Notes under the pieces: generated by a model
What the model saw: only the letters and a program-made list of their open reading frames with translations
The model's database searches: none
Told to the model about the DNA's origin: nothing
Source of the DNA: Planctomycetota bacterium
Lineage (GTDB): Bacteria > Planctomycetota > PLA2 > JAEUHO01
Assembly (NCBI GenBank): GCA_024639415.1
Contig: JAHEIK010000193.1
Location: 1-7,069, forward strand
Length of the DNA: 7,069 bases
Reading direction: 5' to 3'
Translations under genes and position numbers: made by a program
Part shown: in pieces, positions 1 through 5,163 of the stretch
How the letters are laid out: every line of letters starts with the position of its first letter
Numbering within the stretch: position 1 is the first letter of the stretch

Positions 1-504
1 GTGATTGTCGATGTCGTTCACGGTCAAGCGATTCGGGTGCTCCTTGAACAGCACGCGCCCCGCGGGGCCGATCAGCACGGCGCGCGGCAGCGCACCGAAG
101 CCGTACTCGGCGTAGGTATCCGACTCCTCGATCATGACCGGGTACTTCGCCTTGAACTCGTCGACGAAACCCTGGATTGCGCTCTCGGGCTCAGGCGAGG
201 ACGCCATGATGACCAGCCCCTTGCTCGCGTACTCCTCGTGCAGCTTGTTCAGGTGACCCACCTGTTGCTTGCAGGGGCCTCACCCGGTGCCGAAGAACTC
301 GATGAACACGAACTTGCCGCGCAGTCCAGCGAGCGTCAACTCGTCGCTGTTGAGGAACTTCTTGGCCTGCCAGGCCGGCGCGAGGTCGCCCATGGGGATG
401 CCGTCATCTACGGCCTTGGGATCCTCGGCGAAGGTCGGCGCGGCGGCCACGACGAGCGCGAGCAGCGCGAGGGCGCCGATCCACCTGAGTTGCGTACTGC
501 GCAT
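1..504 (-). CDS. Exported TlpA/AhpC-like thioredoxin-fold selenoprotein, UGPC active site (3' partial)
   Basis: Probably an extracytoplasmic thiol-disulfide oxidoreductase or peroxidase. The start is the ATG at 502-504, preceded by AGGGAGG at 7-nt spacing; an ATG 18 nt upstream is in frame but contains this Shine-Dalgarno. Residues 1-26 are a signal peptide (RSTQLRW, hydrophobic stretch 9-22, likely cut after TFA). The redoxin core has the strand KFVFIEFFGTG (64-74), then TGA at codon 75, then G76-P77-C78. The frame stays open to the window edge (codon 168) and carries normal redoxin features: a KGLVIMASS strand at 95-103 and the cis-proline loop ALPRAVLIG with Pro140. TGA sits exactly where the nucleophilic Cys of a CGPC motif belongs, so it is read as selenocysteine (Sec75). 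A SECIS-like hairpin follows. The C-terminus lies outside the window. A Cys-to-TGA mutation or sequencing error is the alternative, disfavoured by the hairpin and by a second such gene here. Confidence 0.9.
250..264 (-). promoter_or_regulatory. Bacterial SECIS-like hairpin downstream of Sec75 UGA
   Basis: The mRNA reads CAGGUG-GGU-CACCUG, a perfect 6-bp stem with a GGU loop, spanning nucleotides +16 to +30 after the UGA. The loop lies at +22 to +24. Short lower-stem pairings (+12/+13 with +36/+37, +9/+10 with +38/+39) can extend it. Position and the GGU loop match the known bacterial SECIS type, in which SelB recognises an apical loop such as that of E. coli fdhF. It lies within the coding region, as bacterial SECIS elements do. 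Confidence 0.82.
280..282 (-). other. In-frame UGA selenocysteine codon (Sec75)
   Basis: The minus-strand codon is TGA between GGG (Gly74) and GGC-CCC-TGC (Gly-Pro-Cys). The protein context FFGTG-U-GPCKQQ matches a TlpA/thioredoxin CxxC site with Sec in the N-terminal position. TGA is not generally reassigned here: the EgtB-type gene in this window ends in TGA. Confidence 0.88.
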
Positions 505-517
505 GGGAGCGCCTCCC
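505..517 (-). promoter_or_regulatory. Hairpin over the ribosome binding site of the first selenoprotein gene
   Basis: The 5' UTR reads GGGAG-GCG-CUCCC directly before the AUG. The Shine-Dalgarno (GGGAGG) forms the 5' arm and the bases next to the start codon form the 3' arm, so folding would hide the ribosome site. The stem is only 5 bp, so regulation is a possibility and not established. Confidence 0.35.
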
Positions 518-583
518 TCCATGTCGTCCGTACGCTGAGTCTACGCCCAGCGCCCATGAGTGGGCAGCCCCCGAATCCCACCC

Positions 584-601
584 ATCGGGGTCTGACCCGA
601 T
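584..601. repeat. Palindrome with GGGTCTGACCC-type core
   Basis: ATCGGG-GTCTGA-CCCGAT is a 6-bp perfect inverted repeat with a 6-nt loop. It shares the GGTCTGACCC core of the 30-nt repeat that starts 14 nt later, so it may be a degenerate relative. It lies between the ATP-grasp stop and the first selenoprotein start and could act as a transcript-end or REP-like hairpin. Confidence 0.4.
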
Positions 602-614
602 AGCGGTGACATTC

Positions 615-644
615 GCGAATGCCGGTGAAGTGGGTCTGACCCCC
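615..644 (+). repeat. 30-nt dispersed repeat, copy 1
   Basis: This copy is identical over 30 nt to two tandem copies at 5011 and 5055. The unit begins GCGAATGCCGG and ends GGGTCTGACCCCC. Here it is preceded by the palindrome ATTCGCGAAT (611-620) and followed by CCCCTTGGGG (641-650). The internal GGGTC-T-GACCC can fold. It is intergenic, about 30 nt past the ATP-grasp stop and upstream of the first selenoprotein gene. No open frame or transposase is attached. Confidence 0.75.
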
Positions 645-677
645 TTGGGGTGCGATTGGGGACGGTGGGCGGAGCTT

Positions 678-1961
678 CTAGGCCAGCTCGAGGGCCAGGT
701 CGCGGCACAGTCTGCGGTAGCGGTGGAAGAGCTGGCCCTTGTCCGCAGCGCCTAGATTGCAGATCGCGTGGCGGCAGCTGCCCAGCCAGCGCAGCTCGCG
801 TCTCATCTGGGCGTTCGACTTGCGGTAGAGCATGAGACGTGCGTCCTCGTACGAGTCGCGGAGCACCGCCAGCCGCCGCGCGTCCGGATAGCGCTTCAGC
901 CGACACGGCTCAAAGGTACGGAGTACGAAGCTCGCCGCCGTCGCATGTTCGCCGAGCCCAGCCGTGAACGGCTCGGGCACTTCCCCCACCGCCAGGGCCA
1001 GCACGGCCTCGTAGCCGTCGTAGCCGTCCACCTTCTGGCGTAGGTCCGCGAACTGGTAGGCGATGCGCGGGTTGATCTCCAGAATCCGGATCCCATCCGT
1101 CGCCGCGTCGTAGAACATCTCGACGTTGAAGATGCCGTGATCGAAGCCGACCGCGCCGAGCATGCGCTCGGCCAGCGTACCCATGCGCGCTTGAACGTCC
1201 GCGGGGAGCGACGACGGATACTCGAAGCGCTCGAAGGCGTCGGTGCCCGGGTACATGACGCTGTCCACGACACCTAGGTTCGTGGTGACGCCGCCGTGCA
1301 CCATGCCCTCGACCGTCACCTGCTGACCGGTCAGGATCTCCTCTGCGATCATGTGGGCGGCGTCGATCTCGAACGTCGAAAGATCGTCGAAGGGCTGGAT
1401 CAGCTTCCGCAAGATCCGGCGCTCGAGCGATCGGAAGTCGAGCAGCGCCCGGAGTTCGGCGGGCCCGTGCACGCGGCGCGCAAGGATGGAGAAGGTCGCC
1501 TTCACCGGCTTCACGAAGCACGGATAGGCGAGTTCGGCGTCAAGCGCCTGCGGCGCATCGAACGGGAAGACGGCGAAGTCTGGGGTCGCCTCCGGCACGA
1601 CCTCGCGCCCGCGCAGTCGCGCGTAGTACTTGTGCTGAGCGAGGAGGATGGAGTCCGGATCGGCGCCGGGAAGGCCGAGCCTCCTGGCCACGAGTGCGGC
1701 GATGACGGCGCCGAACTGCTCCTCGTTCGAGACGACGCCGGCGAGTCCAGCGTCTGCGTAGCGAGCCGCCACGCGCTCGATGAAGCGGCGGGCGTCGAAC
1801 CAGAGCAACCGCAGGTTCTGCGGGAACCGGAACAGGTCGAAGCCCTCGAACAGGAACTCGTAGCGCTCCCCGTACTTCGGTGCAGCCAGCTCGGCCTGAT
1901 CCCACTCGTTGGGGAACAGGACGAGCACCTTCTTGCGCGAGGGTAGGAGCCGCGTTTCCAT
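678..1961 (-). CDS. ATP-grasp family ligase, egtD-linked
   Basis: Predicted ATP-dependent carboxylate-amine/thiol ligase of 427 residues; cytoplasmic, with no signal peptide. The N-terminus (KKVLVLF, 10-16) begins a pre-ATP-grasp domain. The ATP-binding lysine region is CFVKPV (Lys151). Metal-binding motifs are NVEMF (Glu281) and LEINPR (Glu295, Asn297), the ATP-grasp signature found in amino-acid ligases such as carnosine synthase and BacD-type enzymes. The start is the ATG at 1959-1961 with a weak GGA. The frame is open further upstream, but that stretch overlaps egtD and is Arg/Ser-rich shadow sequence. It lies 40 nt downstream of egtD on the same strand, so co-transcription is likely. The substrate is unknown. 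One inference is ligation of an amino acid to hercynine, ergothioneine or a cysteine donor; it is not EgtA, which belongs to the glutamate-cysteine ligase fold. Confidence 0.88.
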   Translation of the reverse strand: METRLLPSRKKVLVLFPNEWDQAELAAPKYGERYEFLFEGFDLFRFPQNLRLLWFDARRFIERVAARYADAGLAGVVSNEEQFGAVIAALVARRLGLPGADPDSILLAQHKYYARLRGREVVPEATPDFAVFPFDAPQALDAELAYPCFVKPVKATFSILARRVHGPAELRALLDFRSLERRILRKLIQPFDDLSTFEIDAAHMIAEEILTGQQVTVEGMVHGGVTTNLGVVDSVMYPGTDAFERFEYPSSLPADVQARMGTLAERMLGAVGFDHGIFNVEMFYDAATDGIRILEINPRIAYQFADLRQKVDGYDGYEAVLALAVGEVPEPFTAGLGEHATAASFVLRTFEPCRLKRYPDARRLAVLRDSYEDARLMLYRKSNAQMRRELRWLGSCRHAICNLGAADKGQLFHRYRRLCRDLALELA

Positions 1962-2001
1962 CGATTTCCGTGGGGTGGGCCCTCTCCAGACGGCTGGGAG
2001 T

Positions 2002-2991
2002 CTACGGGGATCGCGTCGGACCGGAATCCATGGTGCACAACAGATACTGAACGCCGAACTGGCGCGCCTCGTCGAACCACGTCTGGTGCACCGCGAAGCG
2101 CTCCGCCAGCCCAGCGACGCCCTCGGGACCGTACTTGTAGCAGCACTCCGTACGCACCGACTCGCCCCGGGCAAAGGCGACCGTCTGCCCTGCCAGCCGC
2201 ACCTCCTGCGCGACCGAGCTGACGAGATGCATCTCGATACGACTCATGGGCGCGTTCCAGCGCACCTCGTGCTCGAAGCGCTCGGGCCGGAAGTCCGCGC
2301 CTGCCACGCGATTGAGGTGCCGCAGCATGTTGCGGTTGAACTCCGCCGTGACGCCCTGCGCGTCGTCGTAGGCCGCGACGAGTACGTCCTCATCCTTGCG
2401 CAGATCGAAGCCCAGCAGCAAACCGCCGCCGATCCCGACGAGATCGGCCAAGCGACCAAGGAAGGCACGCGCGTCGTCTGCATGGAGGTTGCCGATGCTC
2501 GAACCCGGGAAGAACACGACGCGCCGCTGGGGCGTCACCGCCGGTTCGGGTGCCTCGAAGCCCTGGGCGAAGTCGGCACAGATCGCCTGCACCTCGAGAC
2601 TCGGGTACTGTGCGCCGATGCGACGCGTGGAGCCGACGAGATGCTCCCAAGAGATGTCGATCGGGACGTACCCGATGGGACCCTCGAGCGCATCCAGCAG
2701 AAGGGTGGTCTTGGTGCCGGCTCCGCTCCCGGGCTCCACGAGCTGCACCCCCGGGCCTAGCGCGGCCGCGATCTCGTCGACGTGCCGCCGGAGGATCCCG
2801 ATCTCGGTCCGGGTGAGGTAGTACTCGGGCAACTCGCAGATCCGCTCGAACAGGGTCGAGCCGCGCTCGTCGTAGAACAGCTTCGCCGGCAGCGTCTTGG
2901 GCCGCTCTCCGAGCGCACGGAGGGCCGCACGGACCACGTCGTCCGTAGCCGGAGAGAGATTGACGATCGCGACACTCTGCGCAGGTTGCAT
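2002..2991 (-). CDS. egtD: L-histidine Nalpha-methyltransferase (EgtD)
   Basis: SAM-dependent enzyme that trimethylates histidine to hercynine, the first step to ergothioneine. It has 329 residues, close to the usual EgtD length. Features in order: the N-terminal LPAKLFYDERGSTLFERIC segment (34-52) and ELPEYYLTRTE (53-63) typical of the family; SAM motif LVEPGSGAGTKT (84-95); YVPIDIS (108-114); FFPGSSIGNL (160-169); LLLGFDLRKD (191-200); FNRNMLRHLNR (218-228); and a C-terminal RTECCYKY (280-287) holding the conserved Glu282. The ATG at 2989-2991 is chosen; an in-frame GTG at 2997-2995 and TTG at 3024-3022 are alternatives. No clear Shine-Dalgarno is present; a TACAAT box lies a few bases upstream, so the message may be leaderless. 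Divergent from the EgtB gene and followed by the ATP-grasp gene. Confidence 0.93.
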   Translation of the reverse strand: MQPAQSVAIVNLSPATDDVVRAALRALGERPKTLPAKLFYDERGSTLFERICELPEYYLTRTEIGILRRHVDEIAAALGPGVQLVEPGSGAGTKTTLLLDALEGPIGYVPIDISWEHLVGSTRRIGAQYPSLEVQAICADFAQGFEAPEPAVTPQRRVVFFPGSSIGNLHADDARAFLGRLADLVGIGGGLLLGFDLRKDEDVLVAAYDDAQGVTAEFNRNMLRHLNRVAGADFRPERFEHEVRWNAPMSRIEMHLVSSVAQEVRLAGQTVAFARGESVRTECCYKYGPEGVAGLAERFAVHQTWFDEARQFGVQYLLCTMDSGPTRSP

Positions 2992-3043
2992 GTCCACGGG
3001 ATTGTAGCGGCGCACGGAGTACAATCTCCGTCCCGTGGATGCA
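2987..3043. promoter_or_regulatory. Palindromic divergent promoter/operator between egtD and egtB
   Basis: Only 43 nt separate the two start codons. The left arm TGCATGTCCACGGG-ATTGTA (2987-3006) recurs inverted on the right as TACAAT (3020-3025) and CCCGTGGATGCA (3032-3043), with a 2-nt and a 6-nt indel. GATTGTA/TACAATC is a perfect 7-bp repeat with a 13-nt spacer. A second repeat, ACGGAG/CTCCGT (3014-3031), overlaps it. Each gene therefore has a TACAAT -10-like box 3 to 9 nt before a GTGGA segment, suggesting back-to-back promoters and possibly leaderless messages. I see no good -35 box at standard spacing. Confidence 0.5.
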
Positions 3044-4309
3044 GCAGCACTAGTCGCTCTCCTATCCGACGCTCGCCGGCACGCGCTGTCGGCCTTCGAG
3101 GATCTGGAAGGCGAGCAGCTTCTCGGTCCGCAAGAGCACCATCTGGAGCCGCCAATCTGGGAGATGGGACACGTCGCCTGGTTCCAGGAGTACTGGATCT
3201 TGCGACACCTCGATGGTCGGCCTGCGCTCCATGAGCAGTTCGACGGGATCTACGATGCCTTCCACGTCCCGTACAAGCTGCGTTGGTCGCACGGCTTCCC
3301 GTCGAAGGCCGAGACGCTGCGCTACGCGGAGGGCGTGCTGGATGCGTGTACGCGGCGCCTCTCGGGCCGGACGCCCACACGCGAAGACGAGTACTTCTAC
3401 GAGTTGGCAGCCCTGCACGAGGGCATGCACACCGAGAACCTGCTCGGCGTACGCCAGACCCTCGGCTACGCGCGTCCACCGACCCTCCGCGAGGACACGC
3501 TGGCCCCTGCGGATAGCGAGTACGAGCCTCACGACGTGGAGATTCCGGGCGGCGCCTACATGCTCGGAGCGGAGCCCACCACCGGCTTCGTGTTCGACAA
3601 CGAAATGTGGGCCCACCCCGTAGAGGTTGCACCCTTCGCCATCGCGAGCACGCCCGTCACCAAAGCTCAGTTCTCGGAGTTCGTCGACGCCGGGGGCTAC
3701 AGCGAGCGCCGCTACTGGAGCGGCCCCGGGTGGCGCTGGCGCCGCAAGCAGGAGGTCGAGCAGCCGTTCGCATGGGTGCGCGAGGGTGGCTCATGGTCGG
3801 AGCGCGTCTTCGACCGGGTCGTACCGCTGCGGAGGTGGCACCCGATGTGCCACGTGAACATCCACGAGGCGCGCGCCTACTGCCGCTACGCAAACCGTCG
3901 GCTTCCGACCGAGGCGGAGTGGGAGAAGGCCGCTGCCTGGAACCCGGCGACGGGCGAGAAGCGCACCTACCCCTGGGGCGACGAAGAGCCCGATCCGGCA
4001 CGGGCCAACCTGGACGTGACGCGCGGGGGCACGATCGACGTGCGCCTGCTCCCGGACGGTGACACGTCGTCGGGCTGTCGCCAGATGATCGGAAATGTCT
4101 GGGAGTGGGTCGACGACCGCCTCGAGCCGTATCCGGATTTCGAGGCGGGGCCGTACGCGGAGTACAGCGCGCCCTACTTCGGCAAGAAGCCCGTGCTGCG
4201 GGGCGGATGCTTCGCCACGCGTAGCCGCCTGATCAGCAACACCTACCGCAACTTCTTCATCCGTCACCGACGCAACATCTTCGCGGGCTTCCGCACCTGC
4301 GCGGGCTGA
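3035..4309 (+). CDS. egtB: EgtB-type non-heme iron sulfoxide synthase
   Basis: O2-dependent iron enzyme that joins a thiol donor to the imidazole C2 of hercynine; 424 residues, normal for EgtB. The N-terminal DinB_2-like domain supplies the three-histidine iron site: EMGHVAWFQEYW (His46) and LHEGMHTE (His128, His132). The C-terminal FGE-sulfatase domain runs from about 165 to the end: VEIPGGAYMLG (168-178), STPVTKAQFSEFV (205-217), RLPTEAEWEKAA (289-300), NVWEWVDD (354-361), LRGGCFATR (388-396) and FAGFRTC (416-422). The start is the GTG at 3035; no ATG fits in frame nearby and no Shine-Dalgarno is seen. Divergent from egtD, its natural partner. The HEGMH and GHVAWFQEYW wording differs from classical actinobacterial EgtB and, from memory, is closer to the branch that includes the selenoneine synthase SenA, so thiol or selenosugar specificity is open. 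It ends with TGA, used here as a true stop. Confidence 0.88.
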   Translation: MDAAALVALLSDARRHALSAFEDLEGEQLLGPQEHHLEPPIWEMGHVAWFQEYWILRHLDGRPALHEQFDGIYDAFHVPYKLRWSHGFPSKAETLRYAEGVLDACTRRLSGRTPTREDEYFYELAALHEGMHTENLLGVRQTLGYARPPTLREDTLAPADSEYEPHDVEIPGGAYMLGAEPTTGFVFDNEMWAHPVEVAPFAIASTPVTKAQFSEFVDAGGYSERRYWSGPGWRWRRKQEVEQPFAWVREGGSWSERVFDRVVPLRRWHPMCHVNIHEARAYCRYANRRLPTEAEWEKAAAWNPATGEKRTYPWGDEEPDPARANLDVTRGGTIDVRLLPDGDTSSGCRQMIGNVWEWVDDRLEPYPDFEAGPYAEYSAPYFGKKPVLRGGCFATRSRLISNTYRNFFIRHRRNIFAGFRTCAG

Positions 4310-4333
4310 CTCGCGTGGCCCCGGACATGAGAA

Positions 4334-4362
4334 CGCGGCGCAGGCTGAAGGCCTGCACCGCG
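4334..4362. terminator. Bidirectional hairpin terminator between convergent genes
   Basis: CGCGG-C-GCAGGC-TGAAG-GCCTGC-A-CCGCG forms an 11-bp stem with one C/A mismatch and a 5-nt loop. It lies 25 nt past the egtB stop and 29 nt past the selenoprotein stop on the other strand. On the plus strand a short T-run (GGGTTTGATT) follows; on the minus strand TTCTC follows. The T-tracts are weak, but a strong hairpin between convergent genes fits shared termination. Confidence 0.6.
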
Positions 4363-4393
4363 TGCGGGTTTGATTGCCGGAGGAACGAAGGAG

Positions 4394-4858
4394 CTAGCCG
4401 CCGGCCGCCTTGGCGATCGCGGCGTCGTCGCTCCCGACGATCGTGCCGTCCTTGCCAATGACGACGAAGAAGGGGTAGCTCTTTACGCCGTAGGCTTGCT
4501 TCGCCTCGGCGGTCAAGCCGTGGAGGATCGGGTAGTCAGCACCCGTCTTCGTGCGGAAGCCCTGGATGGCTTCCAAGCTGTCTACTTCTGTCGCGCCGAT
4601 GATCTCGAGACCTGAGTACTTGGTGCGCATCTCGACCAGATGCTTGGCTTCGCTTGCGCAACCGCCTCACCCGGGATGGAAGAAGGCGATGACGCGGGCG
4701 TTGGCCCCGGGCTTCGTCGGATCGAAGCCCTCGCCACCGTCCCAGCCCGCGCCGTTCAGCGCTGCGGCGGGCTCACCGGCAGGGGCTTCACTTTGGCCGC
4801 CGCACGCGCCGAGCGTCAGCGCGGCCGCGAGGGCAAGAACGAACGTGGTTGCTCGCAT
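4394..4858 (-). CDS. Thioredoxin-like lipoprotein selenoprotein, UGGC active site
   Basis: Predicted envelope-anchored thiol-disulfide oxidoreductase, 154 residues with Sec. The start is the ATG at 4856-4858 with AGGAG 5 nt upstream; an ATG 21 nt earlier would place this Shine-Dalgarno inside the gene. Residues 1-19 are a lipoprotein signal (MRATTFVLAL..., lipobox LGAC, Cys19), followed by an Ala/Gly-rich linker to about 50. The fold has RVIAFFHPG (55-63), TGA at codon 64, then G65-G66-C67-ASEAKHL. The open frame continues with YSGLEIIGATEVD (81-93) and the cis-Pro loop SYPFFVVIGKDGTIVG (Pro129), ending in TAG. TGA replaces the first Cys of CxxC, so it is read as Sec64. It shares FFxxG-U-GxC, an AIQGF helix and the YG...P...VIG strand with the selenoprotein at 1-504, so the two are distant paralogs. 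Calling two ORFs around the TGA would lose the active site. Confidence 0.9.
4627..4643 (-). promoter_or_regulatory. Bacterial SECIS-like hairpin downstream of Sec64 UGA
   Basis: The mRNA reads GCAUCU-GGUCG-AGAUGC, a perfect 6-bp stem with a 5-nt loop starting GGUC, at +24 to +40 after the UGA (loop +30 to +34). The GGU loop matches the hairpin of the other Sec gene and the E. coli fdhF SECIS loop (GGUC). The stem lies within the coding sequence (HLVEMR), and the distance to the UGA is within the range allowed for bacterial elements. Confidence 0.82.
4667..4669 (-). other. In-frame UGA selenocysteine codon (Sec64)
   Basis: The TGA lies between GGG (Gly63) and GGC-GGT-TGC (Gly-Gly-Cys). The reading frame is uninterrupted on both sides, from the lipoprotein signal to the cis-Pro loop. 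The 11 nt CCGGGTGAGGC around it are identical to those at the other Sec codon in this window. Confidence 0.88.
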
Positions 4859-4875
4859 GGTGTCTCCTGGGGCTT

Positions 4876-4890
4876 GCACGCCGGGCGTGC
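4876..4890 (-). promoter_or_regulatory. 5' UTR hairpin upstream of the second selenoprotein gene
   Basis: GCACGC-CCG-GCGTGC (mRNA sense) is a perfect 6-bp stem with a 3-nt loop, ending 7 nt before the AGGAG ribosome site. It could be a transcript-stability or translation-control element; function is not shown by sequence alone. Confidence 0.35.
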
Positions 4891-4949
4891 GGAGGTGGCT
4901 GGGGGCGCAAAGTCGCCTGCGTTAGGGGCTTGACGTGATCCACGACCCG

Positions 4950-4980
4950 CGGGTTGCGCCGAATCTTCGCCCTCAACCCG
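4950..4980. promoter_or_regulatory. Inverted repeat upstream of the second selenoprotein gene
   Basis: CGGGTTG (4950-4956) and CAACCCG (4974-4980) form a perfect 7-bp inverted repeat with a 17-nt spacer, about 90 nt upstream of the start codon. The spacing would suit a dimeric regulator or a long-loop hairpin. Chance occurrence in GC-rich DNA cannot be excluded. Confidence 0.25.
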
Positions 4981-5010
4981 AGGAACCTGCGTCTTGCTCT
5001 CCTGGGCCCA

Positions 5011-5050
5011 GCGAATGCCGGTGAAGTGGGTCTGACCCCCACCGGGTGGG
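5011..5050 (+). repeat. Dispersed repeat, copy 2 (tandem unit)
   Basis: The first 30 nt are identical to the copy at 615-644, and the following ACCGGGTGGG is shared with the next unit except for the last base. Within the unit, CCGGTG and the later CACCGG are complementary and enclose the GGGTC-T-GACCC core, so the 40-nt unit can fold as a long imperfect hairpin. Confidence 0.75.
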
Positions 5051-5054
5051 TTTC

Positions 5055-5094
5055 GCGAATGCCGGTGAAGTGGGTCTGACCCCCACCGGGTGGT
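5055..5094 (+). repeat. Dispersed repeat, copy 3 (tandem unit)
   Basis: Second of two direct tandem units, period 44 nt; 39 of 40 positions match copy 2. It is preceded by TTCGCGAAT, as is copy 1. It lies 69 nt past the stop of the gene at 5164-5928 and upstream of the second selenoprotein gene. The rest of 4859-5163 holds a 5' UTR and no gene that I can support. Confidence 0.75.
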
Positions 5095-5163
5095 TTGCCC
5101 CGTCCGCGGCCAGCACAGCTGGGATGGGCTCAGAACAGCGCGGAGCCTACGGACTCGAGCGCC

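Noticed and set aside
280..522. An 80-residue truncated ORF ending at the TGA
   Set aside because: It stops at the active site of a redoxin; the same frame continues with GPCKQQ and a complete fold, so the TGA is better read as Sec.
1..603. Plus-strand 200-residue ORF
   Set aside because: Shadow of the redoxin gene, with Arg/Gly/Leu-rich composition and no recognisable domain.
1962..2174. N-terminal extension of the ATP-grasp protein
   Set aside because: It overlaps egtD in another frame, is rich in Arg and Ser, and the family-like sequence begins after the ATG at 1961.
1909..2760. Plus-strand 283-residue ORF antisense to egtD
   Set aside because: Shadow of egtD; no family features, while the opposite strand has all EgtD motifs.
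2992..3024. TTG at 3024 as the egtD start
   Set aside because: The GGAG is only about 1 nt from the TTG, and the extra residues overlap the promoter-like palindrome; the ATG at 2991 gives the usual length.
4394..4630. A separate 78-residue ORF starting MRTKYSGLE
   Set aside because: This is the C-terminal half of the lipoprotein selenoprotein; it has no fitting ribosome site and lacks the active site.
4633..4652. Alternative SECIS hairpin with loop AGCAUC after the second UGA
   Set aside because: Shorter, with a bulge and a G-U pair; it competes with the perfect 6-bp stem at 4627-4643 that has the GGU loop.
5011..5094. CRISPR array
   Set aside because: Only two tandem units with no true spacer between them (4 nt), and a third distant copy; no cas genes.
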